Source: Paludibacteraceae bacterium
Lineage (GTDB): Bacteria > Bacteroidota > Bacteroidia > Bacteroidales > Paludibacteraceae
DNA: 64,000 bases
Assembly (NCBI GenBank): GCA_017556705.1
Contig: JAFYMG010000014.1
Coordinates: 1 to 64,000, forward strand
Direction: 5' to 3'
Part shown: piece after piece, positions 33,349 through 41,718 of the stretch
Layout of the letters: each line of letters begins with the position of its first letter
Position numbering within the stretch: position 1 is the first letter of the stretch
Program-made: the position numbers and the translations under genes
Notes under the pieces: model-generated
Database searches by the model: none
The model's input: the letters and a program-made list of their open reading frames with translations, nothing else
What the model was told of the DNA's origin: nothing

Positions 33349-33352
33349 AAAA

Positions 33353-33386
33353 GAAAAAGCCATTTATGCGAGTTTGCATAAATGGC
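33353..33386 (-). terminator. Terminator of the PDDEXK nuclease gene
   Basis: Arms GCCATTTATGC and GCATAAATGGC with a six-base loop; on the minus strand a TTTTTCTT run follows. Confidence 0.82.
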
Positions 33387-33417
33387 AAAAGTAATACGAA
33401 AAGTTTGTGAAACTGAA

Positions 33418-34461
33418 TTATTCTTTTTCTGTCTTTTGAATTTCTTCAGCAATTAGTTCTTGCAACTTGGTCTTAGGCAGTAAATACTGATATTCTGCAA
33501 CACCAATAGGTTTATTTACATCTTGCAATGCTAATTCTACCTCTAAATGGTCTTTTTCTGCGCACAAGATAATACCAATAGATGGATTCTCATCTGGTGC
33601 TTTCTCCAATTTGTCCAAAAGCGACAAATAGAAATTCATTTTGCCTATATACTCAGGTTTGAACTCTCCTATTTTTAGTTCTATAGCGACCATAGAACGA
33701 AGACGACGATGAAAGAACAGCAAATCAACACGATATTCCTTATCATTACATGTCAAAGTGTGCTGATTGCCTATAAAACTAAAACCATCGCCTAACTCCA
33801 TTATGAAAGTGGTAATTTTGTGCACTAGACGGCGTTCAAGGTCTAACTCTCTCAGAGGTTCTACCGCATCAACAAACCCAAGATTATAACTACTACGAAA
33901 GACTTCATTGGCGTATGCCGCTTGTTGGGCTGGCAAGGTAGTGGTAAAGTTATTGAACTGCTCAACAGGCTGAATAGTAAGATGGTAGTCTGATTTTAGG
34001 GCATGTTTCAACATATCACGTGACCATCCCTTTTCAATGACCTCATTAGCGTAGAAAATGATATACTCCGGCGATAAGTTATAGGTCATAAGAAGCAAAT
34101 TGTGGCTCCATGGCAAAAGTGCGACAGCTTGTCGCAGTTTTGTATCTCCCTCGTTATAACGGAGATAGAACTTTTTCATATCCCATAGATTTCTTGGAGA
34201 TAATCCCATGTCGGGATATCTAGATTTCAAATCTATAGAAAGTCTTTTAACAACACTATCACCGTGTTTGCTATCAAGTTTCTTCTCTTCTAATAGTTTG
34301 CCAATCTCCCAATAGGACGACATAGCAACTGTGTTTAGTTGTTTGGCTATCTGTATGCGAGAAGCTTCAATTACTGCGACAGCCTGTCGCAGTAATTGAT
34401 TATATTCATCTTCAGTCAGCGATTTTAGAAGGGTTAGATCTTTCATGTCTATATTGTTCAT
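33418..34461 (-). CDS. PDDEXK nuclease-like protein (YhcG / DUF1016)
   Basis: A 347-residue protein with the DUF1016 N-terminal domain (SYWEIGKLLEEKKLDSKHG, later YPDMGLSPRNLWDMKKFYLR) and a C-terminal PDDEXK-type nuclease domain (YRVDLLFFHRRLRSMVAIEL followed by KIGEFKPEYIGKM, giving the D...ExK site). Such proteins are often linked to mobile DNA, restriction or Holliday-junction processing; the role here is unknown. The promoter at 34473-34503 suggests that ATG 34446 could be the true start. Two RQAVA segments (LRQAVALLPW, LLRQAVAVIEA) are each encoded by a GCGACAG/CTGTCGC palindrome. Confidence 0.82.
   Translation of the reverse strand: MNNIDMKDLTLLKSLTEDEYNQLLRQAVAVIEASRIQIAKQLNTVAMSSYWEIGKLLEEKKLDSKHGDSVVKRLSIDLKSRYPDMGLSPRNLWDMKKFYLRYNEGDTKLRQAVALLPWSHNLLLMTYNLSPEYIIFYANEVIEKGWSRDMLKHALKSDYHLTIQPVEQFNNFTTTLPAQQAAYANEVFRSSYNLGFVDAVEPLRELDLERRLVHKITTFIMELGDGFSFIGNQHTLTCNDKEYRVDLLFFHRRLRSMVAIELKIGEFKPEYIGKMNFYLSLLDKLEKAPDENPSIGIILCAEKDHLEVELALQDVNKPIGVAEYQYLLPKTKLQELIAEEIQKTEKE
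34120..34136 (-). repeat. TGCGACA palindrome in the PDDEXK gene, copy 1
   Basis: TGCGACAGCTTGTCGCA; in frame it encodes LRQAVA. Confidence 0.55.
34371..34395 (-). repeat. TGCGACA palindrome in the PDDEXK gene, copy 2
   Basis: Perfect arms TTACTGCGACAG / CTGTCGCAGTAA around one base; in frame it encodes LLRQAVAV. Confidence 0.6.
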
Positions 34462-34472
34462 AAATCTGACGG

Positions 34473-34503
34473 CAAAGGTACAAATTTATTTTGGATTGAG
34501 CAA
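34473..34503 (-). promoter_or_regulatory. Promoter of the PDDEXK nuclease gene
   Basis: On the minus strand TTG (34503-34501), 20 bases, TACCTTTG (34480-34473). Confidence 0.75.
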
Positions 34504-34610
34504 GAGAAATCGCCTTTTGAGGTGATTTTTTCTTTAAACAGATAAGTCAACTTTTTCAGGAAAGGAGTCAACTGTTTTAGGAAGGGATATTAAGAAATAT
34601 ATCAAACATT

Positions 34611-34767
34611 ACACTATAGGCGGTCGTGCCTACCCTGTACGGCACTACCCTATAGCCATACGGCTGCGTACCCGCAAGGGGTGCGCCATTCTATGTATTG
34701 CGCTTAATCCTCAAAGTGGGGACTTTTCGGGCGCAATACTCGGAGTGCGTTCCGTCGCACTCCTTCA
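34611..34767. repeat. Palindrome cluster and second copy of the 78-base element
   Basis: 34611-34688 holds small self-pairing cores (GTGCC/GGCAC and GCGTACCCGC/GGGGTGCGC). 34689-34767 is copy 2 of the element at 18057-18134, including GGAGTGCG-TTCCGT-CGCACTCC. Apart from this the 34504-34929 gap has no gene that I can support. Confidence 0.7.
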
Positions 34768-34929
34768 CGGTGGAATAAGGCAAAGTATAAGAGAAGGAAA
34801 AGAGAAGGCAATCTTAATAAAAAGCACTTTTTCACTTAAATCTAATGACCGATTTGGGATTACCTGTCACGGAGTGTGGAGCTTTGTGCAATTTTTTCAA
34901 AAAAATGCAAACTCGTCCCTTAGGGAGTC

Positions 34930-34960
34930 TTGCACATCTTACCAAAAAGCAGTACTTTTG
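34930..34960 (+). promoter_or_regulatory. Promoter of the MerR-family gene
   Basis: TTG (34930-34932), 20 bases, TACTTTTG (34953-34960). It lies inside the longer frame from 34845, which excludes that start. Confidence 0.8.
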
Positions 34961-34985
34961 CACCGTTTTCGAAAACAAAGCATTT

Positions 34986-35810
34986 ATGAAGCAACTCAAA
35001 TTACAAATTGGAGAGTTCTCTCGCCTTTGTGGAGTGACCATAAAGACACTGCGACACTATGAAAAATTGGGTCTTTTGATTCCAGAATACATAGATCGCT
35101 ATTCGGGTTACCGATATTATTCGGTTGGACAAATGCAAAAGATGGGAGCTATACGCGAACTGAAATCATTGGGGTTTAGTCTTGTGGAGATTGTTGACCT
35201 ATACAAACAAGATACACATTATCCAGATCCAGCGATGTTAGTAACAAAGATCGCAAACACCGAACAACAGTTAGCTCAACTGCAAACCCGACATGCGCAA
35301 CTTTTGGCGATATTGAACGCTCGTAAAAAACATGAAGCAATGGAAAAATTTACAATTCAAGCTTTACCGTCTTGCACGGTGGCCAGTTACAAAGGTAGTA
35401 TTCGTAACTATAGCGAATTAGGAAGTCTATGCTGTGAAGTTATCGGTCCAGAAATGGCTCGCCTCGGCTGCGAATGTCCCGAACCTGGATTTTGTTTTAC
35501 TCGGGAATTAGGAAATGAGTATAAACCCGAAAGCATTGATATAGAATATTGCGAGCGGGTAAAAGAAGCCAAAGTTGACTCCGAACTCATTCATTTCTAC
35601 GAACTTCCATCGGTAGAAACCGCCATCTGCTACAAGCACTACGGACCTTACGAGCGACTCATTGACGCTTACGCAGAGGTGTTTGCTTATGCAGAAAAAG
35701 AAGGTTATACCATTCTCGAAAGTCCCCGCGCTGTGTACGTTGATGGTATTTGGAATCAAGAAAATCCAGATTTGTGGTTAACTATTGTCCAACTACCTGT
35801 AACGAAGTAA
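34986..35810 (+). CDS. MerR-family regulator with GyrI-like effector domain
   Basis: A 274-residue regulator: MerR winged helix (about 1-75, LQIGEFSRLCGVTIKTLRHY, then YRYYSVGQMQKMGAIREL), a coiled-coil dimerisation helix (about 85-115), and a C-terminal GyrI/AraC-type effector-binding domain (about 120-274, ending ESPRAVYVDGIWNQENP). This is the BmrR/multidrug-sensor layout. The ligand is unknown. No partner efflux gene is adjacent. Start at 34986 is fixed by the promoter. Confidence 0.87.
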   Translation: MKQLKLQIGEFSRLCGVTIKTLRHYEKLGLLIPEYIDRYSGYRYYSVGQMQKMGAIRELKSLGFSLVEIVDLYKQDTHYPDPAMLVTKIANTEQQLAQLQTRHAQLLAILNARKKHEAMEKFTIQALPSCTVASYKGSIRNYSELGSLCCEVIGPEMARLGCECPEPGFCFTRELGNEYKPESIDIEYCERVKEAKVDSELIHFYELPSVETAICYKHYGPYERLIDAYAEVFAYAEKEGYTILESPRAVYVDGIWNQENPDLWLTIVQLPVTK

Positions 35811-35869
35811 TAGAAGCGGTGATATTTAATCCAAGATAGTCATTATTATCCTTCACGGAAGTGAAAGGA

Positions 35870-35924
35870 ATTGTGCGCTTATTGTGCGTGTATTGTGCGT
35901 CTATTGTGCGTGAATAGTGCGTAA
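35870..35924. repeat. 11-base tandem repeat ATTGTGCGTGT
   Basis: Five consecutive 11-base units: ATTGTGCGCTT, ATTGTGCGTGT, ATTGTGCGTCT, ATTGTGCGTGA, ATAGTGCGTAA. Between the convergent MerR and pckA genes. Similar words lie at about 49092-49130. Confidence 0.8.
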
Positions 35925-35931
35925 TTGACAA

Positions 35932-35967
35932 GAAAAAAGAAGGTGCGTCTAATAGACACACCTTCTT
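35932..35967 (-). terminator. Terminator of pckA
   Basis: On the minus strand, arms AAGAAGGTGTGTCT and AGACGCACCTTCTT (one G-T type mismatch), followed by TTTTTTCTTG. Confidence 0.85.
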
Positions 35968-35989
35968 GGAATATTTATTCTCTAACTGA

Positions 35990-37594
35990 TTAGAGTTGTG
36001 GGCCAGCTGCAACGAGAGCTTTACCTGCCTCGTTGGTGGTGTACTTAGCGAAGTTCTTGATGAAACGACCAGCCAAGTCCTTAGCTTTCTCTTCCCATTG
36101 AGCAGCGTCAGCATAAGTGTCGCGTGGGTCGAGGATAGCAGGATCAACACCTGGCAATGCAGTTGGAACCTCGAAATCGAAGAATGGGATCTTCTTGGTT
36201 GGAGCCTCGAGGATGTCGCCACCGAGGATAGCGTCGATGATACCACGTGTATCCTTGATAGAGATACGCTTGCCAGTACCGTTCCAGCCAGTGTTAACGA
36301 GGTATGCCTTAGCGCCAGATTTCTCCATGCGTTTTACGAGCTCCTCAGCATATTTAGTTGGGTGCAACTCCAAGAATGCTTGGCCGAAGCAAGCAGAGAA
36401 AGTAGGAGTTGGCTCAGTAATACCACGCTCAGTACCAGCGAGTTTAGCAGTAAAGCCGCTGAGGAAGTAGTATTTGGTTTGCTCTGGAGTCAAGATAGAT
36501 ACTGGAGGCAATACGCCGAATGCGTCAGCAGAGAGGAAGATAACGTTCTTAGCTGCAGGACCAGCAGAGATTGGGCGAACGATCTTCTCAATGTGGTTGA
36601 TTGGGTAGCTTACGCGGGTGTTCTCAGTAACGCTCTTGTCGGTGAAGTCGATCTTGCCGTTCTCGTCAACAGTAACGTTCTCGAGCAATGCGTTGCGCTT
36701 GATAGCAGCGTAGATGTCTGGCTCAGACTCTTTGTCGAGGTTGATAACCTTAGCGTAGCAACCGCCCTCGAAGTTGAACACACCGTTGTCATCCCATCCG
36801 TGCTCATCGTCACCAATGAGGAGACGCTTAGGATCGGTAGAAAGGGTGGTCTTACCTGTACCAGAAAGACCGAAGAATACTGCGGTGTTCTCACCGTTCA
36901 TGTCGGTGTTAGCAGAGCAGTGCATAGATGCAATACCTTGCAAAGGCAAGAAGTAGTTCATCATAGAGAACATACCCTTCTTCATCTCACCACCGTACCA
37001 GGTGTTGAGGATCACTTGCTCGCGGCTGGTAGTGTTGAATGCCACGCAAGTCTCAGAGTTCAAACCGAGCTCAGCGTAGTTCTCAACTTTAGCCTTAGAA
37101 GCGTTGTAGATCACGAAGTTAGGCTCGAAGTTCTCCAGTTCCTCAGCGGTAGGTTGGATGAACATGTTGGTAACGAAGTGTGCTTGCCATGCTACCTCAA
37201 CGATGAAGCGAACAGCAATACGAGTATCAGGGTTGGTACCGCAGAAAGCGTCCACAACAAACAAGCGTTTGTTAGAGAGCTCTTTCAAAGCGATGTCTTT
37301 AACCACAGCCCAAGTAGCCTCAGACATAGGTTTGTTGTCATTCTTGTAATCCTCGCTTGTCCACCAAACGTTATCGTGACTTTGTGCGTCGTCCACGATG
37401 AATTTGTCCTTAGGAGAACGACCGGTGTAAACACCTGTCATCACGTTTACTGCGCCAAGCTCAGTCTCTTGGCCCTTGTCAAAGCCAGTTAATTCTGCTT
37501 TTGTCTCCTCTGCGAAGAGTACTTCGTAAGAAGGATTGTGTACGATCTCGGTTGTACCTACGATGCCGTACTGGGTCAAATCTAATTGTTTCAT
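35990..37594 (-). CDS. pckA: Phosphoenolpyruvate carboxykinase (ATP)
   Basis: A 534-residue enzyme that interconverts oxaloacetate and PEP with ATP/ADP. In rumen and gut Bacteroidales it usually runs in the CO2-fixing direction towards succinate. Motifs: [19 protein letters not shown], the kinase-1a P-loop [32 protein letters not shown] with metal ligands, and [20 protein letters not shown]. Full length. Strongly biased, smooth codon use suggests high expression. The leader carries a GATATCCG repeat shared with secG. Confidence 0.95.
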   Translation of the reverse strand: MKQLDLTQYGIVGTTEIVHNPSYEVLFAEETKAELTGFDKGQETELGAVNVMTGVYTGRSPKDKFIVDDAQSHDNVWWTSEDYKNDNKPMSEATWAVVKDIALKELSNKRLFVVDAFCGTNPDTRIAVRFIVEVAWQAHFVTNMFIQPTAEELENFEPNFVIYNASKAKVENYAELGLNSETCVAFNTTSREQVILNTWYGGEMKKGMFSMMNYFLPLQGIASMHCSANTDMNGENTAVFFGLSGTGKTTLSTDPKRLLIGDDEHGWDDNGVFNFEGGCYAKVINLDKESEPDIYAAIKRNALLENVTVDENGKIDFTDKSVTENTRVSYPINHIEKIVRPISAGPAAKNVIFLSADAFGVLPPVSILTPEQTKYYFLSGFTAKLAGTERGITEPTPTFSACFGQAFLELHPTKYAEELVKRMEKSGAKAYLVNTGWNGTGKRISIKDTRGIIDAILGGDILEAPTKKIPFFDFEVPTALPGVDPAILDPRDTYADAAQWEEKAKDLAGRFIKNFAKYTTNEAGKALVAAGPQL

Positions 37595-37629
37595 TGTTTA
37601 ATTAAAAAGGTTATTTTAGTTGTTTTTTA

Positions 37630-37672
37630 TTTTTCGGTTATCGGGTAACGGGTATCGGATATCGGACAGCCC
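37630..37672 (-). repeat. GATATCCG repeat in the pckA leader
   Basis: On the minus strand: GTCCGATATCCGATACCCG, TTACCCGATAACCGAAAAAT. It is the counterpart of the secG leader repeat. Confidence 0.6.
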
Positions 37673-37698
37673 GTAAAAATGCCCTATTTTTTCGGGTA

Positions 37699-37728
37699 CA
37701 AAATTACAACAATTTTTCGAAATGACAA
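37699..37728 (-). promoter_or_regulatory. Promoter of pckA
   Basis: On the minus strand TTG (37728-37726), 19 bases, TAATTTTG (37706-37699). It gives a leader of about 100 bases. Confidence 0.72.
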
Positions 37729-37817
37729 AATTTTTAATAAAAATACCGTGATTTTGTATAGTTGATTTTACAAAAAATCGAAAAACATGCTACATAACAT
37801 ATTTTTACGGCAGAAAA

Positions 37818-37849
37818 TTTGGTGGGTATGTAAAAAAGCAGTACCTTTG
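37818..37849 (+). promoter_or_regulatory. Promoter of a candidate small RNA
   Basis: TTTG (37818-37821), 20 bases, TACCTTTG (37842-37849), a perfect match to the consensus with no open frame downstream before a terminator. Confidence 0.78.
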
Positions 37850-37854
37850 CACCG

Positions 37855-37925
37855 TGTTTTTCATGGTATTAGATTTAAGGTTAAGTAAGAGATTGGGTTG
37901 TCGGGATGACAATCCTTCTTTTTTT
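37855..37925 (+). ncRNA. Candidate small RNA of about 70 nt
   Basis: It is bounded by the promoter at 37818-37849 and the terminator at 37894-37925. No start codon with a useful frame lies inside. The body (37862-37893) is A/G-rich and mostly unstructured, which would suit antisense pairing. It could also be an attenuated leader of the lipoprotein gene at 38288, but that gene has its own promoter. It matches no RNA family that I recognise. Confidence 0.5.
37894..37925 (+). terminator. Terminator of the candidate small RNA
   Basis: Arms GGGTTGTC (37894-37901) and GACAATCC (37907-37914), followed by TTCTTTTTTTT. Confidence 0.75.
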
Positions 37926-38062
37926 GTTAGGAATCTTCTGTTTAATACTTATCAAAGCCTGCGAAATTTGTTTGTTTTGTGAAATACAAATTGTATGATC
38001 ATATTTTATTATATTGTTTTTTAAGTTTTATCAAGATTTTTTTAAAAAAAGATGTACAATAT

Positions 38063-38094
38063 TTTGGTGGATTGAAAAAAATGTTGTAACTTTG
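38063..38094 (+). promoter_or_regulatory. Promoter of the lipoprotein gene at 38288
   Basis: TTTG (38063-38066), 20 bases, TAACTTTG (38087-38094). It leaves a leader of about 190 bases. Confidence 0.78.
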
Positions 38095-38100
38095 CAGGCG

Positions 38101-38287
38101 CAATTTTGTAAGGGAAGTTATAGTGTCAATAATTCATTGTCGGAATAGCTTCTAGTTCTGCGGAAATAAGTAAAAAAAGCGTTTACTACTGGGCTTTATA
38201 CATGTGAGCAAAAGTAAGGTTCCACGCTTTCATTTAATTTATACCAAGGGTTGTTAGGAACCAACTCCCCTCAAAAACACAAAACAA
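38101..38287 (+). promoter_or_regulatory. Structured leader RNA, copy 1
   Basis: The leader shares two blocks with the one at 46762-47092: AAAAAGCGTTTACTA (about 38174-38188) and a 3' block at 38206-38269 containing GTAAGGTTCCACGCTTT and TTTATACCAA. GGTTCC (38218-38223) can pair with GGAACC (38257-38262). I match it to no riboswitch class that I know. Confidence 0.6.
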
Positions 38288-39403
38288 ATGAAAAAAATAG
38301 GTTTTTTAGCCATTGTAATCGCAGCATGTTTGTTCAGCGCTTGTAATCCTAACAATCCATCTGTTGGTGGTGATGATCCAATACCAACGGAGGCTGGTTT
38401 CTCTGTGGGACCAGACAAACGAGTTGAATTTGCGAGTGGAAATTTGATGTTCCATAGGTATCCAGGTACCGTTGAAGTAGATTCTTTCAAAATTAAAGTT
38501 TCAAAAACCAATGTCGGTGATCGTAACAATCCCGTGTACGATTATACGTTTACAGTACAAGAGGTTAATAAGATTGACAACCCTTTATTGATTTCACATG
38601 AGCTTAATTTTACTGTGGATAGTATGCTCCTTGTAAACAAAAAAGGAGAGCCCATAAGCGGATGGGTTGATAGCGTTTTAGTAGGCTCTGAATGGGTGGA
38701 TGTGTTATCAATTAGTGCCGTTTTTGAACAATGGAAACTTACACAAAATCAACAAGAATCTTTTGGACAAACTTATTCTGCTCAAAATTTGGAAGCATCA
38801 GAGTTTAAAGTGGATTTGTTTGCTTGGAGTAATGGTCTTGTAACAACTACTGATAGAAAGAACAATACAGTTGTATTGGCTACTTTTGGTATGACAACCT
38901 CAAAAGCAGATAGTATTTACACAGGGGATTTTGTTGATTGGGGAACACTACCTATTGATGATTATGAACCTAATACATGGCGTACTTTGACTTCTGACGA
39001 GTGGGGATATCTTCGCTGGAGTAGACCACGTGCTTCAAAACTTTGTGGTATCGCACAAGTAAACGGTGTGAATGGTTTTGTATTCCTTCCTGATAATTGG
39101 AAGAATACTGATGAGGTTTCATTTATTCCAGGATTTGATGTAAACTATGGCTCACAATATTATGCTGTACATCAAGAGTTTTCTGCAGAACAATGGATGG
39201 TGATGGAAGCCGCTGGAGCAGTATTCCTTCCTGCAGTTGGTTTTAGTGATTCGGATATGGTAACTGTAACTAACCCATCATACTTTGGTCGTTATTGGTC
39301 CGCAAATCCAGGCACTTGTTTTGAGTTCTATTCGCGTGAAGCAGGTAGAAAAGCAAATGAGTTGTATCGTGCAATCAGTGTTCGTCTTGTTAAAGATTTG
39401 TAA
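38288..39403 (+). CDS. Lipoprotein with Fibrobacter-type paralogous C-terminal domain
   Basis: A 371-residue lipoprotein (lipobox LFSAC, Cys18). The rest is a domain starting FSVGPDKRVEFASGNLMF and containing NTWRTLTSDEWGYLRW, VNGVNGFVFLPDNW, EAAGAVFLPA and a terminal SVRLVKDL. It has the same plan as the C-terminal half of the protein at 47490-48986, and resembles the Fibrobacter-type major paralogous domain seen in many secreted Bacteroidales proteins. Function unknown. An extra segment (about residues 55-150) replaces part of the domain seen in the relative. Confidence 0.72.
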   Translation: MKKIGFLAIVIAACLFSACNPNNPSVGGDDPIPTEAGFSVGPDKRVEFASGNLMFHRYPGTVEVDSFKIKVSKTNVGDRNNPVYDYTFTVQEVNKIDNPLLISHELNFTVDSMLLVNKKGEPISGWVDSVLVGSEWVDVLSISAVFEQWKLTQNQQESFGQTYSAQNLEASEFKVDLFAWSNGLVTTTDRKNNTVVLATFGMTTSKADSIYTGDFVDWGTLPIDDYEPNTWRTLTSDEWGYLRWSRPRASKLCGIAQVNGVNGFVFLPDNWKNTDEVSFIPGFDVNYGSQYYAVHQEFSAEQWMVMEAAGAVFLPAVGFSDSDMVTVTNPSYFGRYWSANPGTCFEFYSREAGRKANELYRAISVRLVKDL

Positions 39404-39444
39404 AATCGTGTAGGTATAATCATTAGGTATACTATCACAACAAG

Positions 39445-39473
39445 AGCCTAGTTCTTTGGACTAGGCTTTTTTT
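39445..39473 (+). terminator. Terminator of the lipoprotein gene
   Basis: AGCCTAGT, loop TCTTTGG, ACTAGGCT, then a T run. Confidence 0.88.
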
Positions 39474-39513
39474 GTGCATTTATGGATGTAGAGTTGAGAA
39501 TTTTTGTGTAATA

Positions 39514-39545
39514 TTTGTGGATGTCAAAAAAAAATATTACCTTTG
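39514..39545 (+). promoter_or_regulatory. Promoter of the tsaC-sugar transferase unit
   Basis: TTTG (39514-39517), 20 bases, TACCTTTG (39538-39545). It overlaps the longer frame from 39515, so that start cannot be used. Confidence 0.8.
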
Positions 39546-39553
39546 TGGTCGTA

Positions 39554-40138
39554 ATGGATATGCGTTATAAAAGAGAGGATTTGCAGCAAGCGCTGAAGGT
39601 GCTTCGTGAGGGTGGGGTGATTATCTATCCTACCGATACAGTGTGGGGAATTGGTTGTGATGCAACCAATGCCGCAGCTGTCGCGCGCGTGTACGAAATA
39701 AAAAGGCGTGTAGATACCAAGGCGATGTTGGTGCTATTGGATGGTGCAGGCAAGTTGCAGGGGTATATGGAGAAAGTGCCTGAAACGGCTTGGATGTTGC
39801 TAGAAGCTAGCGAGGATCAGCGCCCTATGACGATTATTTATCCAAGGGCTAAGAATTTGGCTTCTAATCTATTGGCAGAAGATGGTAGTGTGGGTATTCG
39901 TATTACTCAGGAGTTGTTTTCTAAGGCGCTTTGCGAACAATTACGTTGTCCGATAGTGTCCACGTCGGTGAATATTAGTGGTGAGCCTGCTGCAAAGATA
40001 TACGATGAGATTGCACCGGAATTGTTAAGAGCAGTGGATTATGTGTGCTACTATCGGAGGGAAGATAAGTCAATGGCAAAACCTTCGTCAATTATTAAGA
40101 TTGATGAGAAAGAGCGTATAACGATTATTAGAGTATAG
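39554..40138 (+). CDS. tsaC: Threonylcarbamoyl-AMP synthase (Sua5/YciO/YrdC)
   Basis: A 194-residue YrdC-fold enzyme that makes threonylcarbamoyl-AMP for the t6A37 tRNA modification; TsaD is encoded at 56626 in this window. Motifs: VIIYPTDTVWGIGCDATN, the KRR nucleotide-site segment YEIKRRVDTKAML, IIYPRA, GSVGIRI and IVSTSVNISGEPA. Start at ATG 39554, or 39560. The YciO subgroup is an alternative name. The stop is 2 bases from the next gene. Confidence 0.85.
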   Translation: MDMRYKREDLQQALKVLREGGVIIYPTDTVWGIGCDATNAAAVARVYEIKRRVDTKAMLVLLDGAGKLQGYMEKVPETAWMLLEASEDQRPMTIIYPRAKNLASNLLAEDGSVGIRITQELFSKALCEQLRCPIVSTSVNISGEPAAKIYDEIAPELLRAVDYVCYYRREDKSMAKPSSIIKIDEKERITIIRV

Positions 40139-40140
40139 GC

Positions 40141-41439
40141 ATGAAATATTGGAATCAACGTAAAAAATATCAATTGATCTATATGATGGTTGACTTGATG
40201 TCCTCGGTGATCATCTGGGGTGCATTCTTGATGTTCCGTTGGTTGGTGTATGAGGGACGTATATTATCAGTGGATACGATTTTGATACCAATGTTTGACT
40301 TCTATATGCCTCTTGTATTATATCCAATAGGTTGCCTATGTGTGTATTATCTATCAGGATATTATTTGCGTCCGCTGCGCAAACGCTATTTACGTGAATT
40401 ACGTAGAACCTTTATTTCCTCGGTGATTATCTCATTAGGTGCATTCTTCTTGATTGTGATAGATGATGAAGTGGGGGGCTATTATGAGCGCTATTTGATG
40501 TCGTTGGTAGTACTGTTCTTGATACAGTTTTTTGGTAGTTATTTGCCTCGTTTGTTAGTTACTATAATTGCGCATAAAAATGATAATGATGCACCGAGAC
40601 GTTATACAATTCGCTCGATGGACGAGATCGAAGTTTTTGAATTGGCACATGCACAACAACCATATGATGAAGTGATTTTAGACATACAATCAAAGGAAAA
40701 AGAGACTGATATCTATGTGCTGATCAATCGTTTGTATCCTGCGAATGTGGAAATATCAGTAGTTCCCAGTTTGTATGATATGTTGACAGGTGCAGCGACG
40801 ATTGAAGATGTGGGAGACCAGCCTTTGATCCCGATTACTGAGCATAAAATGAGTGATACGGAATTGTGTGTGAAACGTGCGTTTGATATAGTGGTGTCAT
40901 TGATAGCGTTGATTGTTCTTTCGCCAGTGTATTTGTTGATAGCATTGGTAGTATGGGGGACATCTAGAGGTCCCGCGTTTTATTGTCAAGAACGTATAGG
41001 TCTGCATGGAATACCATTCAATATTATTAAATTCCGTACGATGTGTGTACATGCGGAGAATGATACGCCTCAGTTGAGTTTGGATAATGATCCTCGTGTG
41101 ACAAAATTAGGTAAGTTCTTGCGTAAATATCGTCTTGATGAGTTGCCACAATTTTGGAATATCCTCAAAGGTGATATGTCGATTGTAGGCCCACGTCCAG
41201 AGCGCCGTTATTTTATCAATCAGATCGAGGAGAAAGCACCGTATTATTGTATGATTTACAAGATTCGTCCAGGGTTGACAAGTTGGGGGCCTATTCGAGT
41301 AGGATATACCGATACATTAGAGAAAATGGTTAGCCGTTTGAATTATGATATCGTGTATGTGGAGAATATGTCGCTAGGATTAGACTTGAAGATAATGTTT
41401 TATACCTTGGGAGTAATCTTTAATGGCAAAGGGAAGTAG
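40141..41439 (+). CDS. Polyprenyl-phosphate sugar-1-phosphate transferase (WcaJ/PssY type)
   Basis: A 432-residue membrane protein: four N-terminal helices (about 12-32, 50-72, 85-105 and 117-137), a middle domain, a fifth helix (about 250-275, DIVVSLIALIVLSPVYLLIA) and a C-terminal catalytic domain with QERIGLHGIPFNIIKFRTM, LGKFLRKYRLDELPQFWNIL, KGDMSIVGPRPE and IRPGLTSWGPI. It transfers a sugar-1-phosphate to a polyprenyl carrier to start capsule, exopolysaccharide or O-antigen repeats. No other capsule genes are adjacent. Confidence 0.88.
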   Translation: MKYWNQRKKYQLIYMMVDLMSSVIIWGAFLMFRWLVYEGRILSVDTILIPMFDFYMPLVLYPIGCLCVYYLSGYYLRPLRKRYLRELRRTFISSVIISLGAFFLIVIDDEVGGYYERYLMSLVVLFLIQFFGSYLPRLLVTIIAHKNDNDAPRRYTIRSMDEIEVFELAHAQQPYDEVILDIQSKEKETDIYVLINRLYPANVEISVVPSLYDMLTGAATIEDVGDQPLIPITEHKMSDTELCVKRAFDIVVSLIALIVLSPVYLLIALVVWGTSRGPAFYCQERIGLHGIPFNIIKFRTMCVHAENDTPQLSLDNDPRVTKLGKFLRKYRLDELPQFWNILKGDMSIVGPRPERRYFINQIEEKAPYYCMIYKIRPGLTSWGPIRVGYTDTLEKMVSRLNYDIVYVENMSLGLDLKIMFYTLGVIFNGKGK

Positions 41440-41481
41440 TGATGAGTTATGAACTATAAACTGTGAGTTACGAACTATGAG
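41440..41481. repeat. GAACTATGAGTTAC tandem repeat at the xseB start
   Basis: GAGTTATGAACTATAAACTG, GAGTTACGAACTATGAGTTA. Copies of GAACTATnAnntGTGAGTTAC continue across the xseB ATG, so its first codons (MSYD) lie inside the repeat. Confidence 0.6.
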
Positions 41482-41662
41482 TTACGATGAAGCAATAAAA
41501 CGTATTGAGCAGATAGTGAAAGAACTAGAGCAATCCGAGGCTTTGAGTATGGATACATATCAAGCAAAAGCCAAGGAGGCTAAGGAGTTGTTGGCTTTCT
41601 GCCAATCGCAGTTGATTGATTGGGAGAAAAAGATGGAACGCATTGTGACTCCTGAGGAGTAA
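41477..41662 (+). CDS. xseB: Exodeoxyribonuclease VII small subunit
   Basis: A 61-residue helical protein with the XseB pattern SYDEAIKRIEQIVKELEQSE and a coiled-coil C-terminal half (SQLIDWEKKMERIV). It pairs with the XseA large subunit, which is not next to it here. The start lies within a tandem repeat. Confidence 0.85.
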   Translation: MSYDEAIKRIEQIVKELEQSEALSMDTYQAKAKEAKELLAFCQSQLIDWEKKMERIVTPEE

Positions 41663-41670
41663 CAATGGCG

Positions 41671-41713
41671 TTTAGAGTTTAGAGGACGGCGTGATACGCC
41701 TACTGTTTAGAGG
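41671..41713. repeat. TTTAGAGGACG-palindrome element between xseB and the ClC gene
   Basis: TTTAGAGTTTAGAGGAC, core GGCGT-GAT-ACGCC, TACTGTTTAGAGG. Between convergent genes; perhaps it acts as a terminator-like hairpin. Confidence 0.7.
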
Positions 41714-41718
41714 CAAGA

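Noticed and set aside
33418..35810. Defence or mobile island around the PDDEXK nuclease and MerR genes
   Set aside because: Only one nuclease of unclear role, with no methylase, transposase, toxin pair or integrase in the surrounding genes.
35996..37492. 498-codon open frame on the plus strand opposite pckA
   Set aside because: It is a shadow of pckA's biased codon use. pckA has complete motifs, promoter and terminator, and the opposite frame has none and no recognisable domain.
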